64,000 nucleotides of DNA, from the NCBI GenBank assembly GCA_933228895.1, contig OW121846.1, positions 43,852,107 through 43,916,106 of the forward strand, written 5' to 3'. The translations under genes were made by a program, and so were the position numbers. The stretch's first letter is position 1. Every line of letters starts with the position of its first letter. The DNA is from Platycnemis pennipes (taxonomy: Eukaryota > Arthropoda > Insecta > Odonata > Platycnemididae). The notes below the pieces were generated by a model. It did not search any database. It was not told where the DNA came from and worked only from the letters and a program-made list of their open reading frames with translations. Shown in pieces: positions 1 to 12,933 of the stretch.

Positions 1-1646
1 TTTATCAGCAGTCTGGACTTGAAATCCAGTATTTACATTTTCAGGAAACCAAACATTACTGATTTACTTGCATCCAAAGATAATATCATTATAGCCATGA
101 AATTATTTCATCAAAATGTTAAGGAGATATTTAGTAATTTATAATGAATTTATTTGCTTTAACTGCTAAGGTGTAGTGACGTAAGTAATGGTAAGGGTTT
201 TCCTTAAACTTCTACGACTGTTTGTTCTACCCTGCTCCTGTGACATATATTCTTATATCCTTCCTCCTCCTCTCACATTGTTATCCAAGTCCTTTTATAA
301 TTATGAAATGATGGTTTAAACATCCCCTCTGGCCGATTCCCATTGTTTTCGAACTCTGCTGCCCTAAGTATTTTCCCACCACCTCCTTCTCCCTTCCTTT
401 TCTGCTATGTTAGGTCCCCTACTACCCCGATGTATTTTCCCTAGTAATGACGGTAATCACGGTCGATTTTGCTAATAGTGTTTGGAAAATATAGTACTCT
501 ATTTATTTTCACGAGCATACAAATGTTACTATGTTACATCCCTTACTATTTCTCTAGCGAGAATAATGCCCTTGGGGCATGCAGAGAGGAGAACTCGTCT
601 GGTAACCAATGGAAAAGCGTGAAACAAAAACCTTCTCCGTATAAGAGAACTCACATCTTCGCTCATCTTCGGGGCACGCGCTACAGGAGAGATTTCGAAA
701 TTTCCTTCCACCCCTAAGCTCCCCATTCTTCCCGTTTTAAATCGAGGATCACATCGAGGAATATCTCATGCGGTCAAGGAGGTTGAAATACGCAGTAGGA
801 GGCGCTTTAAAGTCCTGCGGATGAGAGAGAAGCATGGAAGGTTAGGCGTCGAATGACGTCTGAGCCAGAGTTACTCTGACTGAAGAATTGGGAGTTTCAA
901 TGCACAGCAATTAAAATTGGTCACTCATTTTTGACAGATGCGCTCAAATATTAAAATTTAGAATCTCAAATTTTGCTAGAGTACTTATGATTGTCTTTCA
1001 TAGAATTCCAGGGGTAAAAAATATCCGCGTGAAAGCATATGGCAGCAAAAAGAGGAGGTGATCCTAGATCATGATTCCCTACCCGTATAAGACCACTGAT
1101 ATAATCTTACCTAGGGTAAATTTTTTTTTGAAAACTTAAGATGTTGTATAATGCTGCCTTATTAAATAGATTCTCAGTCATAAATATCATGAGGAGCTCA
1201 CAAATAAATAATTTTTCAGGTCAATAAATTGAAAAGAATCTAGAAAAATTGGTGCAAGATGTCAAGTTGCAGCACTTTATTCAAAAATCCAACGCAGTGC
1301 TAGCGAATTCAGTGCCACAAAGCACAAAATACATAAGCCCTTGGTAGCCATTTACTCGTCGGTGAAAAGAAATTCACCGGTAAACGTGCAAGAGGACGGA
1401 ACTTGGACCACTCTAAATGAATCCTAGCTGGAGTCCCCTGTGTTTCAAAACTTTTTATGCGTGGTGGTTTCTCGCCAGCTTAGTTGGCGGGTGCCCTCCC
1501 TACCCCTTCTTCCGGCCTGATCATTGGCTCCGAAAACTCATTCTGTCTGCGAGTATAAGCTTTCGCTGAGGATTAATCATAACTCAGACGTCCCCGCACT
1601 GAATTGCTAGTCAACAACTTAAATAATTTCCCCAACTTTTACCTGT
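1..1646. other. No gene recognised
   Basis: Short open frames occur on both strands (the longest about 80 codons, near 469-717), but none shows a recognisable domain, a splice structure or biased codon use. The sequence is AT-rich and I see no repeat with clear ends in it. Confidence 0.5.
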
Positions 1647-1654
1647 CCAAGGAT

Positions 1655-2820
1655 CATAGTTGGGATTGACGATGAAAAAATTAACGATTAAAATTAATCG
1701 TTTAAAATGTGGTTAACTTTTTAATTTAATCGTTACTTTTTAGAATAGTTTACTTTTAACTTTTAATCGTTAAAATTATGCATTAAATGATAGAAAACTA
1801 ACTTCATTTCATTTTTTTGTTAATATCTGGTGAATGTCGACCTGTCAAAATTTGGGTGCAAAGGTTGCCCAACAGAAAAATGGGAGAATAAAACGGGATC
1901 TAAGAATGCAAGGGTAGTTGCGCAAGAATGCAGTGAATAGGCCCAGACGAATACATCCAAACAAAAGCGAGACTGAAGGTAAAATGCACCCTCAGACGAG
2001 AAAACACGAAACCACGCGAAGATAATTTCCTGGAGGATTCGTATGCCTTACTCGGTGACATCACGTCGTCAATACTACATTGTTTAAGCCTAGAAGAAGG
2101 GTCGCCTAAAAACCTATACTGGATAACGAAGGGGAGAGGTTCATTCAAACCAACGTATCTGTTACAATGCCTTTACTCGGCGACATTGCGCCGTCAGTGC
2201 ATCAGCCCCAGTGAATCGCGAGAAAAGGAGCGCAGGCACACCCTCAGCATAGTACAGTAACTCTATATAGGTAACTAAGCCGTTTTCACTGCAATTTTAC
2301 TATTGTGATGGGATACTTCACATCAGAATGTGGAGATCGATATCAAAAACTTACCTTAAAGCACTTTCTACCGCTCAGAACAACCTTTTGCTGCAAATTA
2401 CAGACGCACCGTGGTTCATCAGCATTAATACCCCGGAATTGGAGCTCCTCCTCAGATAACTTCAGCAGGCACTAGGAAACCTGACCAACCTGACCTGACA
2501 CTGAATGAAATTACAACGAATATCCCCAAGTCACACATTTTTTAAGAAAAAGGATACGGATGGAAGAAACCACAATGAAAGTTTTCCGTGTTCGCTTTGT
2601 TTGTGAAAACAAATACATCATGAAAGCCTATATTACCACAGCATCCAATTTGCCAAAGTAACTGAAAAAGTAACTTGTAACGAAAAAGTTACTTCTTTTA
2701 ACTTTACTTTAATCAGTTACCTTATCAGAAAAAAAAACTTTTAACTTTAACTAGCTACTTTTTAGAGAGATCAACTTTAACATTAATCAGTTAATTTTGT
2801 TGATAACTTTGCCAACTATG
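1655..2820. mobile_element. Non-autonomous hAT-like element, 1.17 kb
   Basis: The ends are short inverted repeats: CATAGTTGGGA at the left and, read from the other strand, CATAGTTGGCA at the right. They are bordered by CCAAGGAT (1647-1654) and CCAAGGAC (2821-2828), an 8-bp target duplication with one difference. An 8-bp duplication is typical of hAT elements. About 130 bases inside each end are full of variants of TTAACTTTTTA and TTAACGATTAA, like the subterminal repeats to which hAT transposases bind. The interior has no recognisable transposase. It holds a direct repeat of about 30 bases (near 2042 and 2167, both reading ATGCCTT followed by ACTCGG). The superfamily is inferred from the target duplication and the end structure only. 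Confidence 0.7.
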
Positions 2821-3264
2821 CCAAGGACTTTCATATTATTATAATGACCTCATGAGGGAACAAATAAAATGTTCGGATAATTGCAGACTGATAAGATCTC
2901 ACCTTCATGCATACACGTAAAAATTGCCCAGTAGCATTCAGCGCCATGTGATAGCAACGGAAGCTGATAAGGATTGAAGAGAGTATGGGAGAGGAAAGAA
3001 ATGGACATGAAGTTAAACTCGTTTTTGTGCGTAAAAACTTTGGTCAGGGGGTTTGTTATGTAAAAAAATGCTAGCCTCTTACATTTTCCACAGTCGCCGC
3101 CCATCCTTATTACTTCATTTTTCTCAGCAAATTCTAGACTTGTACGTGTAGTGCACCGCTAGATTTTTTTTCTGAATAACCTTTCCGCCCTCATTTTCGT
3201 AAATATCACGCAATCAAGAGCTTCGTCACTGATTTAACGCAACATCTGAGCATCGTCCCAAGTT

Positions 3265-3400
3265 TTCAAGCCGGTCAGTGCAACAACATTGCTTGGCAAC
3301 TCAAGGGTCACGGGATCGTATTCCGAATAGGGCATAGATGTAGTGGTTCTATTAAGATGAAGATTAGTACTAAGTTATTCTAAGACGATATACAGGTAAT
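3265..3400 (+). repeat. Possible old tRNA-derived SINE fragment
   Basis: The stretch contains GCTTGGCAACTCAAGGGTCA, then a decayed pol III B-box-like piece (GGATCGTATTCC), then TAGGGCATAGATGT. The same order, with CAGGGCATGGATGT after a B-box-like GGGTTATAACCCC, occurs at about 5280-5345. The shared layout suggests two old copies of one tRNA-derived SINE family. Neither copy can fold as a working tRNA. The ends are not defined. Confidence 0.35.
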
Positions 3401-5160
3401 CTGTAACTTAAGCAGTTAGATCACCTTTAAACCTTATTCTATTCCACGATATGATTAGTCTCTTATGAAAAGAAGCTTTCGCGTGGACTTCACTATATGG
3501 TCGGTCCGTTGCGTCTTTAATAGCAGGGAAAAGATATGTAAATAAATCTTCATATATTTCTTGCATTGCTCCATTTCCTTGAATTAATTTATTTAAAGAT
3601 AATTTCCACTCTATACATGCTCATATAAGGAATAAAAAATAAAATGAATATAGCTTAAAACAATTTTTCCTAAGAAGTGAATAGAAAATTACAACGCATT
3701 TTGATATTACGTACCATGTTTATCCACGATCACAATCTGTTATTTTGAAAATTCAGTCCCCGCACTTAAATGCGCTCCAGTAGGAAGGAGGGGTACAAGT
3801 CTGGAAATGAAAGGGTAAAGAGGGATATTGGGCAGAATTACGTTATCAACCTTAGCCTGCTCTGAACGAAAGGCTCCAAGGGGACCACGGCCCATTCAAC
3901 GGACGGAGAACTGAATTCCCATAACACTAGGACGCCCGGACTTCTCGACATCATTCAACGCTCAAATGGAGTCATTTTGACCCCCGGTAATAATAAGTTA
4001 ATTTCTCACAAGGCATTTATATGCTAACATTTTTAGTGTTCTTTTCATTAAATTATGTCCTAATTCTTCACATTCATCGATTTTTTCGGCTCATTTTAGC
4101 AATATTTTTCTCAATATAACTATTTATTGAAACATCAACTTTGAGTGTTGGAATCATTTTCCCGTTTTTCTTCAACCTCTTATTTCTTTACCTCTTATTT
4201 ATCCACTTAGTCCAAAAGATTTTAAACAATCAAATTATTGAAATTTGCCGTAGAATAGTGATGAAATAACCTGAATTGAAAAGCTGAAACTCATTTCTTT
4301 TTCAGTAATGGTGATTTTAGAAATAAAGCATCTTCGATGCATTATTTCTGAATTGACAGCATCCATCATTGTATTTCCTTTCAATATTTAAAGAGAAAAA
4401 CCGTTCACTCATCGAAACCTTTGCTAAAAGAACGTTCCTCTTCCCTTCAGAGTTTCCAACTTGTAGTCAAAAAAATCCTCCCTCAATCCATTAACCTTCC
4501 CATGCTTTATGTTCCAAGGAACCGTCATTCATAACCAGTAGACTGCGTATTTTTCCCCAACTAAAATCCTCCAGGGAAAAAGAAGTTCAACGATTAGGGC
4601 TGTCGGTTCTCTTTCTTGTCGCCATCATTCGTTCCGAAACGATAATATCACTCCTTATGTTAAACACAACTATAGATTTCCGCCATTTAGAATACGCATG
4701 TATTTAAATGTATGGATACTTTGAGAGTGGAAGAAGGTCAAAGAGAAAGAATAGCCAGGCACCGAAGTCGACTTATCACTGACGGAAAGGGACAAGGGAT
4801 CATAATTTAACTTTTATTCCAAAAGGAACTTTTTGGATGAAATATCTAACTTATTTTTTTTATTTTTAGCCGCACTTAAACTCTTTCCTGGGCTTTAAGC
4901 GGTGAACCTTGAAATAGGAATTCGGTATTTCAACCTCTAAATCAACATTATCTGATGCACGATTTTTGATTGAGTGATCTCCGCGAGGGTAAACCATTTG
5001 ATTTAACCATTCCAATTGAACCAGCTTCAGAGTATGGACCAAGGCGCCTTAAGTGCCAAGGCTAATATAATAAATCAATACAACTGAACATAACAATTTT
5101 CGAAATGTGCTATGCCTAGTAAATAAGTGCCCTTGACTTAGTAAAATTAGGATTATTGAA
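3400..5160. other. No gene recognised
   Basis: AT-rich sequence with frequent stops in all frames. No coding domain, inverted-repeat element or RNA gene was seen. Confidence 0.5.
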
Positions 5161-5163
5161 AAC

Positions 5164-5199
5164 CGACCATGGTTTCAACATTTAGTGTCTTAATCATGT
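5164..5199 (-). ncRNA. Hammerhead-like core motif, Penelope 3' end relic
   Basis: Read on the minus strand, this contains a decayed CTGATGA-like box, a short stem, GAAACC, a two-base loop and GGTCGG. The order and the last part match the better preserved motifs at 22331-22482. Such motifs sit downstream of the GIY-YIG domain in the Penelope-like pieces elsewhere in this window. No Penelope coding sequence survives here. Ribozyme activity is unlikely given the degraded core. Confidence 0.35.
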
Positions 5200-5224
5200 G
5201 ACACGAAGTGCCAAAACCATGGTT

Positions 5225-5450
5225 TGGCCGTAGTAGCTACCTACTTACGGGTACTTACGGGCTTACCTACGGGTAAGTAATCCATCGGCTTGGCAGCACA
5301 AAAAATCGTGGGTTATAACCCCGGACAGGGCATGGATGTTATTAGCCTGAGGAGTTCAATGTTAGGTTAGAATGTGCAATATGGTCTTGGCTGCATGGAG
5401 CACTTAAAACATAAGAAAGCCACTACTCGAAAGCACGGTAAGTTTTTCAT
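5225..5450 (+). repeat. SINE-like sequence beside a short tandem repeat
   Basis: Bases 5235-5282 hold a short imperfect tandem array built from CTTACGGGTA. It is followed by CGGCTTGGCAGCAC, a B-box-like GGGTTATAACCCC and CAGGGCATGGATGT. The arrangement is that of a tRNA-derived SINE head and matches the older copy near 3265-3400. No A-tail or target duplication is evident. Confidence 0.4.
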
Positions 5451-6553
5451 AATATTTCTACGTCTACACAATACCCTGTAAGCCACGGTATGGGTGTGCG
5501 GCGGGGGTAAACCATCACCAGGGGTGCATTATCAATATTGATAATTTATTGGCATTTTACAATTTCTGTTTTATTTATTCCTTATGGATGAATTCCACTA
5601 AATTAAACCTTAAAAAGTCTCCTCCATTAAGCTACGTCTATAAGGTACATGACCTTACATACGACCATTAGATATGTGGCGAAAGCATGAAAACTCTTCC
5701 TTTTTTCACAGAAAGTCCATCAAAAGACGCTCGTAACTCTTTTATGATGAGTAATACGACGGAGATAATAAATTGCAGCCCATTTTAATAGTTTCTAACT
5801 TTTCAAATCGTACTGCACACGGTTAGTTTGGTCCCTTGCTGTTCGAGGGCCTGGTCGCGAAAGATGTCTGAAGGCGACCGAGAGTGTGCGATTTATGGCG
5901 GAGATCCTCCAAAAGACCGGCTAACTGAAAAATATCCAAAAATACTCAGCCCTGATTGGTTCTCCGTGTACGGGAGACGAACAGAGATTAAAATTGTCCA
6001 TCTCCTTACGTTCACGTATATAAGTACCTGGTGGTCGTGTCCGTTGCTTACACTTCACGCTTTATGTTTTCTACGTCCTACGTGCAAAGCACACATAACA
6101 CGTGGATTTTGATTGTGTTCAAACCTTTTCTCTGACCTCTGAAGCAAATATGTTGAAAGAATTTTTTCACTAGCGGTTATGGTAGCAGAAGTTATTCTAG
6201 GGAGACGACCAACAGCCATGTTCATAGGTGCGATAGGTAAATAACTGATAACTGAAAGGATTTTAAATGGGACAGAGGAAGGGTGGAGCGAAACCCGGCG
6301 TAGGCACCAAACTACTCTTTTCACCAGAGCATCCGATGCGTCCACGGTAAAGCGTCTCATCCTATGAACGAAGTACTGAACATTGAGTGGTTTCCGCATG
6401 GCACTTAGGTAGGGACCGATAACCTAAAGAAGATAATCACTACTGGGCGTCGAGCCCGGATCTTAGAGATGATAATGCAATAATGAAGACATCACACCGG
6501 CTCGATCCCCCGTGATCTGAAAGTAATAAGTTAATGAAATTCTTGGAAGGTAA
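5450..6553. other. No gene recognised
   Basis: A 114-codon open frame on the minus strand (6055-6399) shows no domain, repeat or codon pattern that I recognise and is probably chance. Nothing else is supported here. Confidence 0.45.
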
Positions 6554-9039
6554 CCCAGCTGGCACGAAGTATGCTGCTTGCCCGTTTCTTACGACCTACT
6601 TACGTAAGTAATAGGTAAGGAGCTTACCATGAAGAAGTGGGTAAGAAAGGTCGTCATATATCCTCATACTAGGTAAGCTACTTACACACAGTAGCGCAGC
6701 GTGCGGCCGAATGCTGTACTATCACGTAAACCAGCGCAAAGTGTGCCGGTGGTGCCATCTGTTGGCGATACACGATACTACGTCGCTTCCTAACCCCCCC
6801 TCCCCCCGGGCAGCGCCTGGAAACGCTTACGGGACTTCCTGGTATGCTCGCGCGCTCGTATAGCCATCTGCGAGAAGTATCCTTAACTAAAACACTTGAC
6901 TGTCGAAAAGTAAGGGCGGCAGAGGGGGGTGGGCGAGAAAACAAACCGTTATTCAAGATGGAGGCCTGCTTATTGAACACATTCTCATTTCTTGCAAATT
7001 TTGAGGAAATACTGTGCAGTTTTGGAGTATGGGACCCATGTTTTAGTGAAAATTGAACTGTGAAGATATATCCGGTTTCTGTGTCGAAGATATTTCGTGG
7101 TTTTTGAAGAAAACTATCGGTAAGTAAATACTTTGGTATGTCTAATTCTCAGTACTTTAAACCATCAAGTTTTCATGATAGTTACGCATAACATGTGCAT
7201 TCTTGATATATGTGATTAAATTTTCGTGGGTAATAAACCGGAAACATAGTGGCAAAAGACTAAAACGTCAAAGCCGTAATTTTTCTAAATGTTCTGCCTA
7301 CCTTGTTTATAGAGGTATTAGCACCATGACTATTACCGTTCACTCTGTACATTTTGGTTTCAGATTATTACCTGTCATAATACGGAATAAACCCAGGGTA
7401 TTTCATAGCATGAAGGTGTGTCTGCCTGTCCCGAGTTAATTTCCATGCAAGCCAAGGAATAATCAGCGTGGGGCATGAGGTAATTACTTATGGCGATTTA
7501 TGCGAGATTTAAATGCATATTTAAAATGTTTTCAGTTGAATACACTATTTTCCAATTTTGTTTCCTAGGATATCTTGGGAGGCAAGGCTTCCCAGACTGA
7601 AGAGTGCATCAGGATCCTACCGGAAACGTGCTATTCATATAGTGAGGATAATTTTGTTTTAAGTGAACATTATACTTGTTTTTGCCTGCATTTGCTGTTT
7701 ACTTGGCAAGTAATGGTTAGTGATTGGCATATCTAACTGTCACTGTTTATCGAAGTGGTGTTGTATTTAAATAAGCATGTTCGACATTGATACAAATTTT
7801 GGTCATTTTCTTACATTTCATTATCAAACTAGCATATGACTAATCGGTCTTAACATTTAAGTGCTACTAGTGGTGGTAAATTCATGTTGAACTATCGTAT
7901 GGGTGGCCGTAGTAATTTTCCCTGTATTCTCTTAGTGGTTTATTAGGTTTTTCTTGGAAAGTGGTTATTTCATGTCTGGTATCCATTCTTGTTTTCTACG
8001 ACAACTAGTGCTTCTTATTATATGTTGCTGATGTAAACCTTATGGAAAAATAAATGTATGTGTTGCTTAATCTGTTATTTTTATTAGTTAACCCTCATTG
8101 CAATAAAATTAGTTAAATAAAGCTTCCAACGAATAGTATTGGTATCGGGCATTCAAAAAAGGCGAGGATGCGCGCGCTTCTCTTGTGCTGCCATCTGTTG
8201 GAAGTATTGATAAACTACTGTGTGCTGCCACCTACCAAAAGTATACTTTTATGGGAACTACGTGGAAAGAACATACCACCGTTTAACACGGCAGCTCCCA
8301 AACCCTGCCCCGGGTCACCGCTACTTATGGAATAGGAATTTGTTTTATTTATGCTCTGGGTACAAAACCCCTAAGGGCAATACAAATTTACGAAACATAT
8401 TTATATTTAGATGCATTCCCTTACACTACCCTTCTCTTAGCCCGCGAGGAAAATCTTACCAAGAACGATAACCAATAATGTACCATTCTTATTAGCATGT
8501 AATGTAGAATGTGCAGGACTGTCAACTGGCTGCATACAAACTCCAAATGTGATACTAACCTTTAATTTGCATAAAGAATGGACTTACGTACTAAAAGTAA
8601 AGGTACACGTCAACAGGCCAGATAAAGAATAGGGTACAAAAATCGAAATGAAACCAGTCAGCGTTCTTAAGTATCAGCGAAGATGGCGTCCAGGCAAGGT
8701 GAGTGAGCGGCGTTCAAGGAGGCTACAGGCTAATATAATATTCAGGGAGTGTGTAAATTAATACAGTATCCCTGACAATATTTGTGGCGGCATTTTTCGT
8801 TATCTCGTGCTTTTCGCTATTCTCGTGGTTTCCGTGGTTCCTTCTTTCGCTCCGTTCGCTCCGAAGAAGGGAATATCGGGGACCTTCCATCCGTTGCTCA
8901 ATTATACTTAAGTGCCTGTATCGCCCGCAAGAGGTCATGCGATACGTGTGTAAGAAATAAGTAAGCGACTTACATTGCAAGCTGATTACCTATTCCTGCT
9001 TCCAAACCTACCTCCATGACTTACATTGTGCCAGCTGGG
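6554..9039. mobile_element. 2.5 kb terminal-inverted-repeat element, class unknown
   Basis: The left end reads CCCAGCTGGCACGAA and the right end, on the other strand, CCCAGCTGGCACAAT. Both ends continue inward with clustered GTAAGT/ACTTAC words, including the palindrome TACTTACGTAAGTA at about 6598-6611, as expected for subterminal repeats. I cannot see a convincing target duplication. The interior holds no recognised transposase, but signs of a spliced transcription unit are present: a donor-like ATCG|GTAAGT near 7121, an acceptor-like TTTCCTAG near 7569 and an AATAAA signal near 8048. This may be a large non-autonomous element, or two related fragments in inverted orientation. Confidence 0.5.
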
Positions 9040-9993
9040 AATGAGTTAAAAAAAATAAAGAGTAGAAAAATGACGTGATAGCCTATGGTGGTGTTGTTAG
9101 GATAAAAAATGAATTAACTGACGCTAAAATTGGCATAGATCGCGTTAGTAACTAATAAGGAAAGGAAGCCTGTTGGATAAATACATTTAATCACTATTAG
9201 TATCACTGATGTTCCCCTACCTAACTTCAATTATTTTTACAGGGGCGAACTTCTACTCAGTCATAATTTTCAAAATCTAGCAAAATAGGTAAGAAGCACA
9301 AATGATTTTGCGCTCTTCACACAGTTCGAGAAAAATAAACTGGAGGATCTCTGAAAATTGGAATGGTATCTACGCTCAAGCTTCTCTGAATGTCATTTTC
9401 CAGCCATCGCAACCAAAAGACCCGGATGCAGCTTGATGCATTTTAAATAAATCAGCAATTTTTAAACAGAATTTGACAAGAAATAAATAAAATGTATCAA
9501 ACATTCTCATCTAAAGTTAACTGTCTCTCTTCCGATCAATCCAGAGATTACGTTCGGGTAGGAGATAACTCCATATTTTCCGAATTCTCATTCTTCGTCT
9601 TGCGAAGCGAGTTCAACTCGCTTGAGCTCCGCTGAAACATTAGCTGAGGGCGCTACTTGAGAGACATCTGCCAAACTTTACGGAACTATGTTTACAATCA
9701 AAAGACCAGAGAAAAACGCGGGAAATTCGAACACGGTTAAATATGTAGGCGAGTAGGTGCGGAAATTCATCGATTGATATGAAAATGCACGGGGCTCAAT
9801 TTATCAGTGACTGCTAGTTTCTTATTACATCAATAACGCAATGGAGGAGACACCAATGAAGCCATCAGGACAAGAAATACCGACCAAAGAAATCAACAGA
9901 GGAATTGGATATTGGAAAATACGATAGAAACACGGGGTAGATCAAATCAATACATTTGATGCATCAACTACTTCCACCCCGTCGCGAAATACA
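9040..9993. other. No gene recognised
   Basis: AT-rich sequence without a recognisable coding or repeat feature. Confidence 0.5.
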
Positions 9994-10001
9994 TATACGT
10001 T

Positions 10002-10944
10002 TAGGGCCCTTTCATAGCTCGGCGTTGCGTTGGCCAATGAAATGCCTCGCTGAGACTGATGACGTCATACGCTGGCTCGCCGGCGGCAGACGCAGAAAGT
10101 TCTGTCCGGCCAGACTTTTCTGCGTTGGGAGCGCGAAAACCCGCAGCGCTTGAACAGTGAAGCTTAGCTGGGCAGTCGTTAGTGTGTTTGTTATTCATCA
10201 TATGTGTCAAAGACTTATTTTTATCGATCTGCATTGATTCTATTTTGTATATTTATCATTAAAACATCCATATATTAATATTTACGGCAAATGTCCAGTT
10301 GGATTTAGACCCGGGGTCCTAACAGTATTTACAAGAACCCCCACACTGATTTATGCGGTAAAATGGTTTAATTCTTAGGTTTAAATAATAACGAATGACA
10401 CCACTGCATATTCTTTTTGCATTTACCCTCACCAATCCTTAATGACACAGAAAACTTAATTCTGATGCTATCGCATATGCAATTGCGATGCGATGCAATA
10501 CACATTTGCAATTGAGTTGTTCAAGCGCAAGTGACTGAATAATATCTTCATGTAGATAGTTTAGTTAAACATATGTATCATTATTCTTCCACACTGACTT
10601 AATATTGACAAATAACCGGATTTGGCGACTTGAATTACCATTTTGAATCAATGAGGTTACTTATTGAAATAATGGTTTTCTACGCCAACGAGTGTGCAGA
10701 TGGAACTGCGAAAATTCTGTTGGCGACTCATTAATACTTTTATATTTATGTTACTGTATGTAGGCATGACTTAACACAGTTATAATCAAATACTAAAGCA
10801 ATGTGTACAGAAATGCAGTGAGCTTGCATCTGATTTATCGAAATGCTTATCGCTTTTCGTTTGTTTCCGCAACGCTGAGCTATGAAAGACCGCTTGGTCT
10901 GCTCGCGTTCGCAATAACGCAACGCCGAGCTATGAAAGAGCCCG
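10002..10944. mobile_element. Non-autonomous hAT-like element, 0.94 kb
   Basis: The ends are inverted repeats of about 28 bases. The left end begins TAGGGCCCTTTCATAGC, the right end on the opposite strand CGGGCTCTTTCATAGC, and both continue into TCGGCGTTGCGTT. They are bordered by TATACGTT (9994-10001) and TATACCTT (10945-10952), an 8-bp duplication with one difference. The inner end motif GAGCTATGAAAGA is repeated about 50 bases inside the right end (near 10875). No transposase is encoded. Assignment to hAT rests on the duplication length and the AGGG-type end. Confidence 0.7.
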
Positions 10945-10952
10945 TATACCTT

Positions 10953-12440
10953 TCGTCCTACCCCTTCTCCCGTTTTACCTTCCCTTGACAAGTGGCGCAT
11001 GCGAACATCAGTGTTCGCTTGTGCAGTTGCATCAGTGTTCTGTGTAGAAATACAAGAAATGTTGTGTTTTTAACAACACCTCCTTCAGACTCCTTGAAGA
11101 TTGTTGCTGACCGGAAGACTTTTCTCAGGCCAGAAGAAACACTGAGGTACTATTGTCATTTCCTGAAAGTTCCCTTCCCTTTATACCACAAACGAAAGGA
11201 TCACCTATTTCGGCTTGGAGACAATTCATTTCAATAGATAATGTTAGCCTTAAGAGCTCACCGTTTTCACTTGAGAATTTGTTATAAGATGAACATGCAC
11301 GTGCGAAGATACTTTACAGTGGAAGTCAACGGAGGAATATTGTTTTTTTACAGTGACTGTACGAATGCACAAGATGTGTTGCCACAAATGTGCATGGGAA
11401 TTGATTTGGTGTTGGGACTTGAACAGCAGCTTCCATCCCGAGGACCCGGTTTTGGATCCCGGCAGATGCAGAGATTCTTTAAATACGTACACCGGTCACA
11501 TCTTACAATACTCCTAGACCCTTTGGCAACTTTTTGTGTTAGTAGGCTAATGCCGAAGCCGTGTTTCACACCATCCTTCCCCCGTTCCCTGAAAAATTCC
11601 CATCCACATCCCATTGAACACCTTGTGAATCCCACGAACCAACTCCCTTGCAATTAATCGAAGCTGATAACGCGCGGGAAACTTCACGACTGGGAAACTA
11701 TAGTCAAACTTCGCACTCTGGAGAACAGTCAGTGAAGAGTAATTGGCTCCAGAGAATGGAAGTTTACCGCAAGTTTGCAAGTACGCATCGTAAGGATACC
11801 TCCAGCAATCGTAGAGCTGTGAGGTGAAAGGTAGGCTATACGGAATAGCATACTTCTCCTGATTTCGTAATTGAGTTTCTCATTGAAACTTTATTTGGAT
11901 CCAGACTCTGGCTATAAGTTAGCGTGAAACAAATTCAGTTACCGATCCGATATCCTCTTCTCCGGTTCTACGCGCTGTCACGACAATCCGTGAATAGGCA
12001 ATGCTCCACCTAAACTTTCAGGTTTAAGGCGAAATGAACCACTGTGTCTCACAAAAATTTAGATCCATTTTTTAATCTTTTAACATTACTAATTTGTTGT
12101 GGCAATAAGCGAGCTATTTTTCCATCACTGCCAGTCCTATACGATTCCAGACGAAAAACTGAATGCATTTGATATGATTTGAATGTTTGGTCATTTTGAT
12201 TAACTTTAGTACACCATAAACATTGGTTTTAACGCATCAATCTCACTATCAATATGAATTTTTACCACAAGTTTCCTTATGGACTGGAGATTGGTGCTTA
12301 GTTCAATCATAATTACAGACTTTTTTTTTCTGCAATATGCTTTTTTCATTAAGGATATGAGTCATTTTTTCTTATTCATTTCCACCCATGTCTTTTCATA
12401 TATATTTTTAATATATTTTATTTAAGCAAGGCAGGAGGAG
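10953..12440. other. No gene recognised
   Basis: Open frames of up to 138 codons exist (11241-11657 on +, and overlapping minus frames), but they overlap on both strands and show no family signature. I do not call a gene here. Confidence 0.45.
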
Positions 12441-12445
12441 GTGAT

Positions 12446-12800
12446 GTGAACATCGGACAGCTTTTGCATCTCGGACGGTGGCATGGGGAGGGCTTCTTTT
12501 TGGGGGCGGAAACGCCCCCTCCACCTTCACCTCCAGCAATGTGGTCTACCGGCTACAATGTAAACATTGCTCAGCATTCGACATTGGTAAGTCCTCTACT
12601 CCACTCAACATTAGGATCAATAACCAACGCTGCTCGTGCAATGACCCCTCTTCTCTTTCCGTGGCACAACACTCCTTCAGCCACGAGAAATCAGTTAGCA
12701 ATTGTTTTAATGCATCTGTTTGGGCTTCCCTTCCCCCGACAGAATCTACACTTAAACTTAATTCCTTAGAGCTAGCTAACATTAGGATTTTGCATTGATA
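12446..12800 (+). pseudogene. Penelope-like element, GIY-YIG endonuclease relic
   Basis: The frame beginning near 12478 carries SNVVYRLQCKHCSAFDIGKS, which fits the GIY-YIG nuclease core at the C-terminus of Penelope-like reverse transcriptases: a VVY strand, two cysteines, then F-[YD]-IG-[KQ]. It is followed by the NIRINNQRCSCN and SVAQHSFSHE pieces that normally follow it. In Penelope elements this nuclease makes the nick that primes target-site reverse transcription. The expected second Tyr of the core is Asp here, and the reverse transcriptase domain is missing upstream, so the copy is truncated at its 5' end and dead. A hammerhead-like motif follows at 12934. Confidence 0.7.
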
Positions 12801-12933
12801 TAATCCCCCGGCCTCAATGTAAGCCATTATTAGCTCCTTCCCCTCTTCATTCTTTTCCAAACCCCTCCCCTGTCCTTTCCCCTCAGTGCCATCCTCTCCA
12901 CTCCATCCTTAACAGTTCAGTCTCCTCTATCCT

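Noticed and set aside
6055..6399. 114-codon minus-strand open frame
   Set aside because: No domain, no splice context and no repeat of it elsewhere; length is within chance for 64 kb read in six frames.
6430..6520. Second tRNA-like/SINE candidate (GGATCGAGCC on the minus strand)
   Set aside because: Only a weak B-box-like word; no A box or arm structure.
11241..11657. 138-codon plus-strand open frame
   Set aside because: Overlapped by open frames on the other strand, no recognisable family, and no supporting splice sites or poly(A) signal.
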